This document shows positions 23,697 through 30,744 of a stretch of 64,000 bases of DNA, piece by piece. Under the pieces are notes generated by a model, which saw only the letters and a list, made by a program, of their open reading frames with translations, ran no database searches and was not told the origin of the DNA. A program made the translations under genes and the position numbers. The stretch is from Apostichopus japonicus (taxonomy: Eukaryota > Echinodermata > Holothuroidea > Aspidochirotida > Stichopodidae). Where the stretch lies: the NCBI RefSeq assembly GCF_037975245.1, contig NC_092577.1, forward strand, positions 14,191,013 through 14,255,012, in the 5' to 3' direction. Numbering within the stretch: position 1 is the stretch's first letter; each line of letters opens with the position of its first letter.

Positions 23697-26600
23697 CTAT
23701 ATAATTGGGAGGGGGAAGTGCTTTTTACGTGCAAAGAAAACGGACACGGACCAAAGGTCAACAGAACCAAAAACAATCCCAGCAAACCCAACTGCAACCC
23801 ACAAACAGAAATCTCTCACTAACCCACACATGTATATAACGCAGCGTTTAACGTGACGTGAAAATGACACGGACCCAAAGGCCAACAGAACCAAAACAAT
23901 AAATTACTACAAACCAGCCCCAAAAATCAAACTTCAAACCACAAACAGAAAAACCCCCCATCAACCAATATTATGTAACGACCACACAAACCCCGGCCCA
24001 CACCTAACAACTAACTCACTCCAAATTTCATACGGGGAACGCCCTCCCGATAGCAGACGACAGGCTTGCTCCAGCGTCTACAAAAGGCAGTAGTAAAGTA
24101 CCTGTTTTACTATAAAGGTCAGTTCCTGTTTAGTTAATGGCAAGATTATCACTTTGTTAAAAAACCAATGCAGCTGGAGTTCATTGATGCTGCATCACTT
24201 CACAAAACTAACCATTGATGCGTTGTAATGCTTATACCTATAGTATGACTATATAAGTTGCTTTTATACATGACTTTTAACGTGCCTTGAACTGAGAAAC
24301 ATTTACTTGTGACTTGGTTTGATTTAAATCAAGTCAAATGACTTGTGATAGATTTGACCTGATGAAATCAAATTTACTTGTGACTTGGCTTGAATTAAGA
24401 AACATTTTTGACTTGATTAGACTTGTGATAAAATCAAATGACCTGTTATAGTCTTGACCTGATGAAATAAACTTTACCTTTGACTTGACTTGATTTGAGA
24501 AACATTGACTGATGTATTGATGTGACCAAAAAATTACTTGGTTAAAACACTAAATCACAAGATTCAAAGGAGAAATAAACCATAGGTTTTTTTTCAGTGA
24601 CCTCATATTACAGACTATTATTTTTACACCCTCTGTAAAATAACTAGTCAAAACTACCTTTCCCCGAATAACCTACTGTTTGTGGGCATTATTTAAAGAG
24701 GTCGCTTCAAAAATGACTTCTTTCAGCCACATCATAAGTTAAACAATACTCCTCTCTGCATATGAACTGAACACTTGATCTCAGAGATTGTTTGGAAGCT
24801 GGTCGAAAATGCTGGAGTACCGAGCATTTGGTTGTGTAAAAAGGAGAGCTGAAGAAGGAGCAGGGAAGGGAAACGATATTATGTTATTTCTGACGAGAAA
24901 CGGTTTCCAGAGAAAAGGGAAAGTACCAGGCTGGCCCCTCCATCGCAGAACTGTTACTAGTGTTAGCAGTAATAGCATCATAGTAACTGCCAATGTGGGC
25001 CACAGTTCCAATCTGCTCAACAAGCTCTGGGTCACGTCTCGATTCCTCCACTGTGTATTCAGGCTGGATTTGATAGCAGTCAAGTCCAAATGCATCCATG
25101 ACCTCATGTTTGAAAGAATTGCCGAGCCCTGAAAGTGTTGGGAAGAAACACTTTACTACATATTGCCTTAGTTATCGTGGCTCGCTTACCAAACAAGCGG
25201 AAACCGTTGGAATTCAAACAAACTGGTGAATGCCATGGGTGACAATTAAATCAATTTGTAAGCTTGAAAGAAATGTTTTCAAGCATTCGTGTTGCTTCTG
25301 TCGAAAAGACCATACTGCAAAACAGTGTTCTCTAAGTAGAAATGTCTAGAGTTATTTCCCCTTTAAAGTTAAAGTCCAAGTTTAACATTTATTTATATTT
25401 TTCTTGTTTTCTGATATTAGGATGGAGGGGAAGATTCTGCAGCTATCAGTTATGAAAAAATAGTAGATGCAGGACTATTTCAGTCACAGAAGAGGACTTG
25501 TGGTGAAAGTCTAACTATCAAACAACCCCTAGAAAACATTGATCTAGAAGTCAGAACAGAAAGTCTCAGGGTAATAATTTACATATACAAGATTTTGTTG
25601 TCCTGGAAACAGTCTTTTAAGAGCATATAACACAAATTAGTGTTTTAAAGGTTTTTCCATACTGGCCTTTAACGTATACCAACTTTGAGGTTCAAACTCT
25701 ATGGTTTGCTTGTATATTTATATTACATAATGATTTATTTCTACTAAAATACTTGCCACCTAGTACTGATACTGTTTTATGATAACTGATATTAATGAGG
25801 TATGTGCTTGCTGCAGTTAGATTTATGAGACTGAAATGTTTCAATAGTGAATGCAGGAACGTATAACGATTTTTGACAGAGCATACAACCAAGCCCATAA
25901 CAAACCGTGCCATGTTTTGCAAATGAGCTTTAACCATTTAGAGTGCGTCAATTAAATGATGACTTTGCACCTCTTGCCAAAAAATTCAATTTCACAGCTG
26001 ACACACATGTTTGCAACTAGTGCACGAGTAGGGTACAACTAGCACAATGTTGGTTCACAAGTCAACGTTTGAAAATTATGCTAAGTACAACTTTTCACAG
26101 TTTCAACCATCAGTTTCTTGGACTGTGGAAGTGAGTGTACAACTACAATGCAATCACGTTAAAATGACTTATAGTGGTCTGTTAGTGTGCAAACTGAGTA
26201 GCAGCACGCAATTTGTACTGACAAGTTTTGGGGGTTCAGCTGTATGATTAAATTTCTTTCCCTCATGAAGTGTTAATGTTCATCAAATAAAGTACTTAAT
26301 TGATATTAACATGTTCATTGGATCCTTTGTTCCCTCAGAGACTTCATTCATTGGAAATGCACAATGCAAACGATTGCCATGCATGTATCCCCCACCCCGG
26401 GAGTTTCCTTTCCCCTTGCTATCTGCTATTCTGGTTATGGCATTGTCCTGTCCTACAATACAAGTTCTTTTACACTCTGCTGATTTCTATAATCACCTCT
26501 ACCCAAGTTCACACTCTTAACAATAGTAATAAACTTTCTTTTGCTTTGAATTTGCATCTAGCAATTCAACATGTAAGAAACTATGGGCTACTAACTTAAC

Positions 26601-28475
26601 GTGTATGCACGTAAACTAGTCTCTAATTGGATAACACCTTGAACTATATATTTAAAAATGTGTTATTGTACTCTGACAAGTGTACACTGCACAAGTATTG
26701 GTCTCCTACTGTCTAATCTATACCACCTTGTACTAGAGCAAGAATGAAATATGTATTGCACTAACATGGTAAGTTAATTTCTTTCGGAATTCTGTAATAT
26801 ATCCTGCAACAAAGACTCAGTTATTTGCTGCATTTTATGTTATGTCTACATTGTCTTGATATACAATAGGCTGTGTGATTTCTGTATGCTATGTCAGGGC
26901 AGCACCCACTTCCATTTTAAATTCCTTCATTCGACTCAGCCCCTCCCATAAAGGTTCAGGCCCCTACCACAAACATTGGTGGAAAAATCTGAATTTATCA
27001 TTTTCTGTTACCCCAACCTTCCACTTTGAGTTCTTTATGAGGAATTTGATTTTAGTCTAAATATGCCTAAGAATGCACCATTTGACTTAAATTGTTATTT
27101 CATTCTTTGAGCCCTTGCCGAAGTCAAAGTCCAAAAACCTTGTAAACAACTCACAAAGTAGAAGTTGGATAAACTCCATATGTAGCACAAGGATGCATGT
27201 TATTGAGTGGAGGAAACATTTTGTTTTTAGTTCAAATGCCATTTGAGGTCCACAGAGGTTAAGTCTAATAACTTGTGTAAGCTCTCTACTCAAAATGGAA
27301 TGCTTGAATATACTTATTGAGTCCAATAACTCTTTTCTTGTTCAGAGGTCCAAGGTTATTTAAGGTAGTTAGTTGGAAAAATTACAGCATATAACTTGAC
27401 CAACGACAGAGTAGGTGAAAGTTGTAGTTGGGTGATTGTTGCCGCATAATGTATACTACCTGCATTTAGCCAAAACGAATAATTACAGATTTCATACCTC
27501 TCTCCAGAAGGTTACACATAAATTTTCCAAGAGTTGGTCTGTAAACCTGTTTTGAGGAAGGGTGGGATTGCAGCTTTTATATGAAATTTCATATTTTACA
27601 TGGGCTGTGGACAGTCAATTTCACAATTTCTTGATAATTTTACCATAGTGGTCACCTTTTCTGAAATCTGCTGTAAGGTCCCAGTTCTGTATTTCAGAAT
27701 GACAAAACATTCATCACTTATAATATCTGACAGACTGGTGACAACATTAAGTCTCAAATTGCCAAAATGATATTAGGAGCAACAATATGACAGATCTAAT
27801 ACCTTCTTACCAAAATGACTCTCATATCATTATTTTAACTTATATTGACACTGCTGTTGTGAACTTTCAGAAGGAAATGACTTTGCATGTACAATGTATC
27901 TGAATCTTCCTTTCTGTTCTTCTAGTGCTTGTCTCTAGGACATATTTTTCCAAGTTGCTCAATCAATCAGGTGATTCCATATGCAAGTCTGTACTTCAGC
28001 ACCCAAAGTAAGGGGACATAAGTCTCATTGTGCTTTTTTTGCCAAATGAGGATGTGCACCAGTTGTAAATATTTTTAACAAATTATGCAACACCATCAAT
28101 GTGAATGTTTCTTCACTCTGTATCGATTTAACAAAAAATATGAAATACTTTAAACATGGGAACCTGATAGAGAACTAATATAGTTTGTATATGTTCAACT
28201 CAGATAACACTCAATATACATAAAATCTGATCATATTACAGGATCTCTCCGAAAAAATTCCAAAAGAATGGAAAAATGTTGGTAGAAAACTTGGACTAGA
28301 TGACTCAGAGCTTTGTAACCACGAGAGAGATTATACCAACCATGGACACAAGGAAATTGTTTATCAGAGTTTGTTGACTTGGAAACAGAGAAATGGAAGT
28401 CAAGCCACATACAGAGTACTGGGTGAGGCTTTAGAAGCAGCTGGCCGCAGAGACCTGCGGGAGAAGCTGTATTAG
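8583..28475 (+). CDS. Gene 1: NACHT-ZU5-UPA-Death NLR-like protein (13-exon model)
   Basis: Predicted cytosolic signalling ATPase of the STAND/NLR class, probably an innate-immune or cell-death sensor. Exons: 8583-8649, 10047-11836, 12542-12744, 15071-15147, 15469-15530, 17171-17201, 18232-18555, 18778-19001, 20402-20542, 21729-21797, 22379-22531, 25421-25570, 28242-28475. All junctions are GT-AG, all phases agree, and the total is 3525 nt (1174 codons plus stop) if the internal TGA at 11585 is counted. Domain order by residue: NACHT about 95-260, winged-helix and helical region to about 620, short LRR-like or linker region 620-745, ZU5 about 755-885, UPA to about 1000, second UPA-like segment to about 1095, Death domain 1098-1174. 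What is seen: the motifs and phases. What is inferred: one continuous transcript across the small exons 4-6. The alternative is two adjacent genes, an NLR ending near 12.7 kb and a ZU5-UPA-Death gene starting near 17 kb. Confidence 0.72.
8788..8802. repeat. Poly-G run in gene 1 intron 1
   Basis: About 14 consecutive G, possibly length-variable. Confidence 0.8.
9300..9749. repeat. Minisatellite-bearing element, copy A
   Basis: GT-rich start, GACGCCCAGCTTGTAAACAC, then two units of an about 145 bp repeat (ATATCTCAAGAAGGGAAG ... GGAGGTCAAAGGTCATTTG ... CACCAGGGGTCAAA). It ends with the shared terminal CATCGAAACCA. Related copies are at 19.1, 48.1 and 55.0 kb. Confidence 0.75.
10047..11836 (+). 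CDS. Gene 1 exon 2: NACHT ATPase, winged-helix and helical region
   Basis: Large exon carrying the ATPase. Walker A GQPGSGKT is at 10295-10318. Walker B is LLILDGLEE at 10511-10537, with Glu where NACHT proteins usually have the second Asp. A sensor-1-like segment MITARTDY follows near 10619. The winged-helix end motif is EWFAAKYLARLF near 11440-11475. A Ser/Lys-rich linker precedes that motif. After it comes a region (EICRRESVNFSSEDSRLLL) like the helical part seen in invertebrate NACHT proteins. The exon ends TCACAG|GTAAAG in phase 0. An in-frame TGA at 11585-11587 interrupts it between the winged helix and the helical region; the frame before and after is the same. The intact flanks suggest a recent mutation, an allele or a sequence error. 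Confidence 0.85.
12542..12744 (+). CDS. Gene 1 exon 3: degenerate LRR-like segment
   Basis: The acceptor TTATATTCCAG is followed by an open frame starting IPIKCLKLSDVV. Phase is 0 in and 2 out (CACG|GTGAGG). Leu/Ile spacing suggests one or two worn leucine-rich repeats, as often follow the NACHT helical region. No canonical LxxLxLxxN run is visible. Confidence 0.7.
13640..14700 (+). mobile_element. CR1-like LINE remnant with internal deletion
   Basis: In intron 3 of gene 1. Shows endonuclease C-terminal and linker sequence (LDLVLSSDPISVVN, HHDILAFDV, WKRRRRKSS) and the RT start DWRCANITPIFKEGDKSKPC, then NYRPVSL. It then jumps to the 3' end (IGSDILVSLG ... ELSVPPDTYFLLT). The RT palm with its FADD box is missing and many stops are present. 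Same family as the minus-strand copy at 30.8-33.2 kb. Confidence 0.75.
15071..15147 (+). CDS. Gene 1 exon 4 (small linking exon, candidate)
   Basis: The acceptor TTATTTTCTCAG and donor TTTTAG|GTAACA bound 77 nt. This completes the split CG| codon of exon 3, stays open (LLFPSPPVAVKDEKVL...) and exits in phase 1 into exon 5. Support is splice sites and phase only; no domain is recognised. Confidence 0.45.
15469..15530 (+). CDS. Gene 1 exon 5 (small linking exon, candidate)
   Basis: The acceptor CTCCTCATTTCAG and donor GGATG|GTGAGA bound 62 nt, phase 1 in and 0 out, reading AWIIDANLIHSLNVTTGEWM. The last part of the exon with its donor is repeated about 80 bp downstream. Confidence 0.45.
15571..15612 (+). 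repeat. Duplicate of gene 1 exon 5 end and donor
   Basis: GGTAAATGTGGCAACTGCAG then AATGGATGGTGAGAT repeats 15511-15536 with three or four changes. It carries a second copy of the donor GGATG|GTGAGA. Confidence 0.7.
15840..17170. other. Gene 1 intron 5, no gene
   Basis: Near 15900-16090 there are worn units resembling the 145 bp minisatellite (ATGAACTTTACACATGGTATG, then CATATTGAGTAC). Nothing else is supported. Confidence 0.45.
17171..17201 (+). CDS. Gene 1 exon 6 (31-nt micro-exon)
   Basis: CTTCATTTAG acceptor and CTCTG|GTGAGT donor bound LESSSLTTIS plus the first base of a Gly codon. Phase 0 in and 1 out is what the ZU5 exon needs. Other frames either stop or break the ZU5 frame. Confidence 0.55.
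18232..18555 (+). CDS. Gene 1 exon 7: ZU5 domain, first part
   Basis: The ZU5 core is clear: GGVLEIPDTGVRLEIPPGAL, then a strand-rich stretch and LTLPHCLVLKKGCEW. ZU5 is a beta fold found in UNC5, ankyrin, PIDD and the FIIND of NLRP1/CARD8, always next to a UPA domain when a Death-fold tail follows. Acceptor TTATATTATAG; donor GAAG|GTATAT in phase 1. Confidence 0.85.
18778..19001 (+). CDS. Gene 1 exon 8: ZU5 end with SFS motif, UPA start
   Basis: Begins after TTCCGCAG, phase 1 in and 0 out (GAAAAA|GTGAGA). SFSW at 18855-18866 lies about 117 residues after the GGVLEIP core, where HFS/SFS autoprocessing motifs occur in PIDD and NLRP1/CARD8 ZU5 domains. KGKRIVLYAAKVL and THIHVGYYWDKPG follow and resemble the start of UPA. 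Confidence 0.8.
19102..19998. repeat. Minisatellite-bearing element, copy B
   Basis: Starts TGGATTCGATGATAATCGTA and ends TTATCGAAACCA, its approximate inverse. Between them are a TGTGTGTG stretch, GACGCCCAGCTTGTAAAC and about five units of the 145 bp repeat, increasingly diverged. It sits in intron 8, just after the UPA-start exon. Confidence 0.75.
20041..21260. repeat. Diverged minisatellite units around gene 1 exon 9
   Basis: Fragments such as ACACGATATCTCAAG, GCGATCAAAGGTCCTTTTGA and GGTCAAAATGTAACAACCTT recur at irregular spacing. They look like an old array of the 145 bp unit. Exon 9 (20402-20542) lies within it and is unaffected. Confidence 0.45.
20402..20542 (+). CDS. Gene 1 exon 9: UPA domain
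   Basis: Phase 0 in and out (TTTGAAG acceptor, CTAAAG|GTATGG donor). Reads IVSINEVSVLVKQSS and CHFVKIDPPAW, the alternating strands expected of UPA with its conserved late Trp. Confidence 0.75.
21729..21797 (+). CDS. Gene 1 exon 10 (tentative)
   Basis: The acceptor GGTTTCTTTTTAG is strong; the donor GACAAA|GTGAAA is weaker. Gives 23 residues (QKKSKIISPLHRQILISLNT...) in phase 0/0, so the model stays in frame with or without it. Reading past the donor meets TAG at 21816. Confidence 0.45.
21915..22137 (+). mobile_element. tRNA-derived SINE, 5'-truncated
   Basis: Begins inside the tRNA-like head (AATCATAAGGTCCCCAG, box-B-like TTTGAGTCAC). It continues with the same body as the 63.66 kb copy (GATTAATGTATGTCGTCCAG ... 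GCTTGCAGGAGGATCTAA) and ends in (ACAT)n. Inserted between exons 10 and 11 of gene 1. Confidence 0.8.
22379..22531 (+). CDS. Gene 1 exon 11: second ZU5/UPA-like segment
   Basis: Phase 0/0 (CTCATTTCAG acceptor, CTAAAG|GTATAG donor), 51 codons. MGQFCIFVFNIKEG resembles the HFSxFxxF strand that closes a ZU5 domain, but with Cys where the nucleophilic Ser would be. AFVELFFILKDGG, which runs into exon 12, resembles a UPA start. Confidence 0.7.
22880..23520 (+). mobile_element. Penelope-like element 3' part (GIY-YIG endonuclease)
   Basis: Open from about 22890 to the stop at 23288. Cys-rich linker (CICRDKGACPLHGECL), then the GIY-YIG domain: SIVYEATVTS, SYVGLTGGDFKSSY, ELSKHI. Downstream a shifted frame continues IEWNILKQSDTPTR. 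The tail has CCTGATGATCGG near 23498. The RT part is absent, so it is 5'-truncated and dead. Confidence 0.8.
23563..23754. repeat. Near-perfect palindrome with (TA)n centre, 192 bp
   Basis: The left arm TTGGTCCGTGTCCGTTTTCT onward and the right arm ending GAAAACGGACACGGACCAA pair over about 70 bp. I see a single mismatch (ACATAGACATA against ATATAGACATA). The centre is a long (TA)n. The arms contain CTTCCCCCTCCCAATTA and its complement. Confidence 0.9.
23739..23985. repeat. Two diverged direct repeats (about 127 bp)
   Basis: ACACGGACCAAAGGTCAACA and ACACGGACCCAAAGGCCAAC start two C/A-rich units, each followed by AACCCACAAACAG-like sequence. The first overlaps the right arm of the palindrome. 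Confidence 0.6.
24285..24520. repeat. Imperfect tandem repeat of about 80 bp (3 units)
   Basis: Units contain ACTTGTGACTTGG, ATTTAAATCAAGTCAAATGA-like text and GACCTGATGAAAT. Lies in gene 1 intron 11. No coding potential. Confidence 0.6.
24884..25132 (-). CDS. Unexplained protein-like minus-strand exon inside gene 1
   Basis: On the minus strand a strong acceptor (TTCTTCCCAACACTTTCAG) leads into about 80 open codons reading LGNSFKHEVMDAFGLDCYQI, then YTVEESRRDPELVEQIG, ending TAA at 24884. Composition is protein-like. I do not recognise the family. It may be a terminal exon of a nested gene, a retro-copy or a transposon ORF fragment. Confidence 0.35.
   Translation of the reverse strand, partial: SGLGNSFKHEVMDAFGLDCYQIQPEYTVEESRRDPELVEQIGTVAHIGSYYDAITANTSNSSAMEGPAWYFPFSLETVSRQK
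25421..25570 (+). CDS. Gene 1 exon 12: second UPA-like segment, rest
   Basis: 50 codons, phase 0/0 (CTGATATTAG acceptor, CTCAGG|GTAATA donor). ISYEKIVDAGLFQSQ and ESLTIKQPLENIDLEV parallel the strand-turn-strand pattern of exon 9. Confidence 0.72.
25571..28241. other. Gene 1 intron 12
   Basis: Holds worn minisatellite-like units at about 27110-27380 (AAACCTTGTAAACAACTC, TTTGAGGTCCACAGAGGTTA). Otherwise no supported feature. Confidence 0.45.
28242..28475 (+). CDS. Gene 1 exon 13: C-terminal Death domain
   Basis: 77 codons plus TAG. Death-domain hallmarks: PKEWKNVGRKLGLDDSEL, YQSLLTWKQRNGS, ATYRVLGEALEAAGRRDL, ending EKLY. Death domains recruit Death-fold adaptors by homotypic contact. A consensus donor (CAAG|GTAAGTA) starts 4 nt after the stop, so the 3' UTR is probably spliced; a possible acceptor is CTTCCTTTGTAG near 29014. 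The junction is too close to the stop to trigger decay. Confidence 0.9.
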   Translation, partial: DLSEKIPKEWKNVGRKLGLDDSELCNHERDYTNHGHKEIVYQSLLTWKQRNGSQATYRVLGEALEAAGRRDLREKLY

Positions 28476-28479
28476 CAAG

Positions 28480-30740
28480 GTAAGTACTTAATGTAATATT
28501 ATAAATATCTCAAAGGAACTTAGCAATTTGATATAGAACTGTATGATATATAAAACTATTTTCTGATACATATATCGACTTGACCCTTTAAAGTAAACTT
28601 GATGTCCTTCTGCGACATTATAACAGCATATAAACTGTATAATGCAGAATCTCCGTTTCACAATTTTCCCATTAATGCCAGTGGACAGATGGAATCAAAT
28701 TTCAGTATTCTATGTAAAATATCCATAATATCTCATTACAGTAAATTTACTAAGCTGCCACTTATGTTCATGTAAGACACCGAGTAGCATCCTCAACAAA
28801 AAATAACACTCATTGTTGTGACTATTTTTTATTTGTCATTTCTGTGTAGGATATACTTTTTTGGTTAAATTTCAGTGCCAGAAAGCTTTCTTCATCAGGT
28901 TTGTTATGTAGCAAATAAAAATATCTGTATTAAGAATTTTTTTTGGCCATTTGCATATAGAACCTTTATGGCCATCAACTTTGATTTTACTAAAATATTT
29001 TCTTCCTTTGTAGCCACTATCGAAATGATAACCGATGATTGTTTAGATCCAGGCAGGTGCTTTGCCAACTAACAGAGGTAGAAATGCAAATCTCCAGCCA
29101 AACTGTTCTTGGGGGAACGAATGTGACAGTGACTGTCAGTGAGGCAACTTGTAGTGTTCTTGACAACAAATTGACAGATTCTTGTGGAATGGAAAATATG
29201 TTTTTGAACATTGTAACTGTACATAATAACTAATGGCTGAAGCTATATGTGAGCTGAGAGTGGCTCTCTTCAATTGATATGAACATAAATTATATTTGAA
29301 TGAACTATATCAAGTAATAAGCAGAACTCAGAATTGTCTTAAAGCAATGAAATCAGTTTATAGTTGCAGAGAAGTTTGTTTTTCCTTTTTGGATTTTGTC
29401 AATTTTAGCTTTTAAAGTAGTATTAATAACATACATCAATTTAAAATGATAGACTTGCATGTATAATCAACTACCATTGTAGCCAATGCTACTCGTGCTG
29501 CTTTCTGGTTCTCGTGGTAAACAGAATATCATTAATAATGATATAGTTATACAGGCAGTATGACCAAATCAGAGATCCAAAACAAAACGATACAGTGATA
29601 GAGAACATATGCCATTAATACTGTTCATCAGCATCTCGTATGATATGTTATATATTCATAGATTTTTCAGATATCCAGAGCTATTATATTTTACTAGTTT
29701 ACTTAAGTGAATTCATTGTATGATTAAATGAATGTGGTTAGGTTACCTCGGTTAACAATCTTAACAGCGTTTCGTTGATGGTTTTGTCAACGTTTATGGT
29801 ACAAACAATGAATGTTCTTTCTTTCCATGGCATGTCTATATACTAGCGTCGGCCTTTTCCTTTCTTAGTTTCACGTTCTCTTTCTTTCTTCCTCGTTCAG
29901 CTTTAATTTATCTCCTTCCCTGCCTCTTTTGCCATGGTTTTGTTTATGAAAAGAGAGAGCACGTGGCTTTACGGTTCTACTAAAACCCTCATGCCGACGG
30001 TATTCTCGTTATACTCGTTAACAATACACGATTACGTAATGCTTAAGGATGCACAAAACCATGGCTAAATAATTAGCATCCAATCAACTCAACACGTAAA
30101 GCAATCAATAAAATATTTGAGGGGGTTATCCCAGAACGAGTTGTGACAATCATCGTGGCCGCCCATAGGAGAAGTATATTCATTCACTTCATAGCTGCTG
30201 CTATTTTCTTTAGAATAACTGTACACACTCCGCCAAGGTTTTCTTGCCAATCATAGCAGCTGGTAATGAGCTTTAATAACATCAGCTCCCAGTTTTCTTG
30301 TTAAAATTTTATATATTGTTTAAAATTCATCAAATGTTGACCAAATGTACACAAATATTGTTACATTGTTGTATCAAGCTTACTGGAAATTGAGAGACCC
30401 ATTTGTACTGGAATTTCAAGTGAATGGTAACCCAAGATGAACAAAAAAGGTATATCACACATTCAAAGACAGAACTTTTCTGTTAGAATTGTCATGATAT
30501 TCATTAATTGCTTTGCCAATTTGCCAAACAAAATTTCTATCATGTGATCAACCTTTTTACTATAGCATTTAAGTCTTATCATTACATGCACAAATGGTCA
30601 AATTCTTCTTGGAAACTGAGTGGCTTAATATTATCTGATGGTGGACTTTAACCACCTGCTGAATAAATTATGACCAAAAAAATTACCAAGAAGAGATAAG
30701 CTACTTGGACGACAGCTCACTGTCACCTTGAATACTTAAA
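28480..30740. other. 3' flank of gene 1 / intergenic
   Basis: Likely contains the spliced 3' UTR of gene 1 (possible acceptor near 29014). No other gene or repeat could be supported. Confidence 0.4.
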
Positions 30741-30744
30741 TTAG

